Positions 22,197 to 22,866 of a stretch of 22,866 bases of DNA are shown piece by piece. Position 1 is the first letter of the stretch, and each line of letters opens with the position of its first letter. Both the position numbers and the translations under genes were made by a program. Under the pieces are notes generated by a model. It ran no database searches. It had not been told where the DNA came from and saw only the letters and a program-made list of their open reading frames with translations. The stretch spans positions 1 through 22,866 of the forward strand of contig DAEB01000043.1 in NCBI GenBank assembly GCA_002495185.1, written 5' to 3'. The DNA is from Thermoplasmata archaeon UBA184 (GTDB taxonomy: Archaea > Thermoplasmatota > Thermoplasmata > Lutacidiplasmatales > UBA184).

Positions 22197-22866
22197 CTAC
22201 GTGAGCACGTGAATGTTGTGCCGGGCGCTGATCTCCCGGAGGATCTTCGGCCAGACGGTGACCGTGACCTCTCCGATGTGCGCTTTCCGAAGGAGCAGCA
22301 TCTGGGTCCGTCCCTGGCCGATCCCGCTCCCGATCGAGAGCGGGATCTGCCCGTTCAGGATCGCCTGGTGGTAGGGGAACTTGAGGAAGTCGAGCTGCCC
22401 GGACATCGCGAGCTGACGCCGAAGCGTCTCGGCGGTCACGCGGATCCCGCCGCTCATGAGCTCGTGCCGGCGGTGCGTCACGGGGTTCCAGACGAGGATA
22501 TCCCCGTTGAGCCCGTGCATCGGCCGCCCGTCGTCCGAAACCGTCTCGGTGATCCAATCGTCGTAATCGGCCGCCCGCATCTCGTGCGGGAATCCGTCCT
22601 TGAGCGGCCAGCCGATCCCGATGATGAACACGGCCGGGTACTTCTGGAGGATCGCGGTCTCGCGTTGCTTCCGCGGAAGGTCGGAATAAGTGTCGAGCAG
22701 GTCCTCGGCGTGGATGAACCGGATCTCGTCCGGGAGGTTCGGGTACCGGGAGTCCTTGAGCTGCGGGAACTGCCGCTGCAAGTGCTTCTGAGCCCCGGTG
22801 ATCACCTTCCAGATCCTCCGAACGGTGTCCTTGAGGTAGTCCAGGTTCCGGTCCTCGACGGTGATC
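22197..22866 (-). CDS. asnA: Aspartate-ammonia ligase (asparagine synthetase A), C-terminal part
   Basis: The frame is open from the right edge of the window, so the N-terminus is missing; about 222 residues of an expected ~330 are visible. It makes asparagine from aspartate, ammonia and ATP on a class-II aminoacyl-tRNA-synthetase-like fold. Recognisable AsnA blocks are IGIGWPLKDGFPHEMRAADYDDW, GLNGDILVWNPV, ELMSGGIRV and the ATP-site motif GSGIGQGRTQMLLL, all in the order of the E. coli enzyme. An internal GTG at 22805 is not the start, since the coding sequence (ITVEDRNLDYLKDTVRRIWKV) continues upstream. It is the bacterial AsnA type, not the AsnRS-like archaeal paralogue. Confidence 0.93.
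   Translation of the reverse strand, partial: ITVEDRNLDYLKDTVRRIWKVITGAQKHLQRQFPQLKDSRYPNLPDEIRFIHAEDLLDTYSDLPRKQRETAILQKYPAVFIIGIGWPLKDGFPHEMRAADYDDWITETVSDDGRPMHGLNGDILVWNPVTHRRHELMSGGIRVTAETLRRQLAMSGQLDFLKFPYHQAILNGQIPLSIGSGIGQGRTQMLLLRKAHIGEVTVTVWPKILREISARHNIHVLT

Noticed and set aside
1..22866. tRNA or rRNA genes, CRISPR arrays, insertion sequences, toxin-antitoxin or defence islands
   Set aside because: I read the gaps on both strands and saw no cloverleaf with a GTTCGA-type T-loop, no regularly spaced repeats, no transposase motif and no terminal inverted repeats.

Overview
The window is GC-rich, almost gap-free DNA that reads as archaeal, most likely a high-GC member of the Thermoplasmata/Thermoplasmatota; this is an inference, since no rRNA or ribosomal protein gene is present. 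The evidence is a giant secreted protein with a thermopsin-like (acid protease) domain and Ig-like repeats of the FTETGL-x-GT-x-WSVTLNG type common in that group, archaeal TATA boxes (CTTTAAG, CTTAAAG, CTTTATG and similar) 26-39 nt upstream of many starts, several apparently leaderless genes, and an archaeal-looking RNase HI. Many neighbouring genes are coupled by 4-nt ATGA/GTGA overlaps.

Layout. 1-2474: the end of a DHA2-type MFS exporter, then a membrane-anchored exported protein coupled to a small membrane protein. 2487-4145: a cyclophilin (minus) diverging from a zinc-ribbon membrane protein coupled to RNase HI. 4149-4519: two small coupled minus-strand ORFs, one of them only 50 aa. 4708-7685: an angiotensin-converting-enzyme-like M2 peptidase with its complete active site, coupled to an AlkD-like DNA glycosylase, then a PH-like/zinc-ribbon protein. 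7696-10958 (minus): a winged-helix regulator, an ABC ATPase and its ABC-2 permease. 11133-12669: a small coiled-coil protein, a 300-nt gap rich in inverted repeats, and the molybdopterin radical-SAM enzyme MoaA. 12769-14805: a GyrI-like effector-binding protein, a polytopic membrane protein behind a repeat-rich intergenic region, and MsrA. 14815-15859 (minus): a LysE-type exporter and a small membrane protein. 15996-21244: a MOSC protein and the 1547-residue thermopsin/beta-helix/Ig surface protein. 21389-22866 (minus): GTP cyclohydrolase II (RibA) and the C-terminal two thirds of a bacterial-type asparagine synthetase A.

Themes: export (MFS, ABC, LysE), protein repair and turnover (MsrA, cyclophilin, M2 peptidase, thermopsin-like protein), nucleic acid maintenance (RNase HI, AlkD-like), and cofactor metabolism (MoaA, MOSC, RibA). 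There is no CRISPR array, insertion sequence, tRNA, rRNA or recognisable defence island. The most unusual items are the archaeal ACE homologue, the hidden small-gene bicistron, the mosaic surface protein, the repeat-rich gap before moaA, and the bacterial-type RibA and AsnA.
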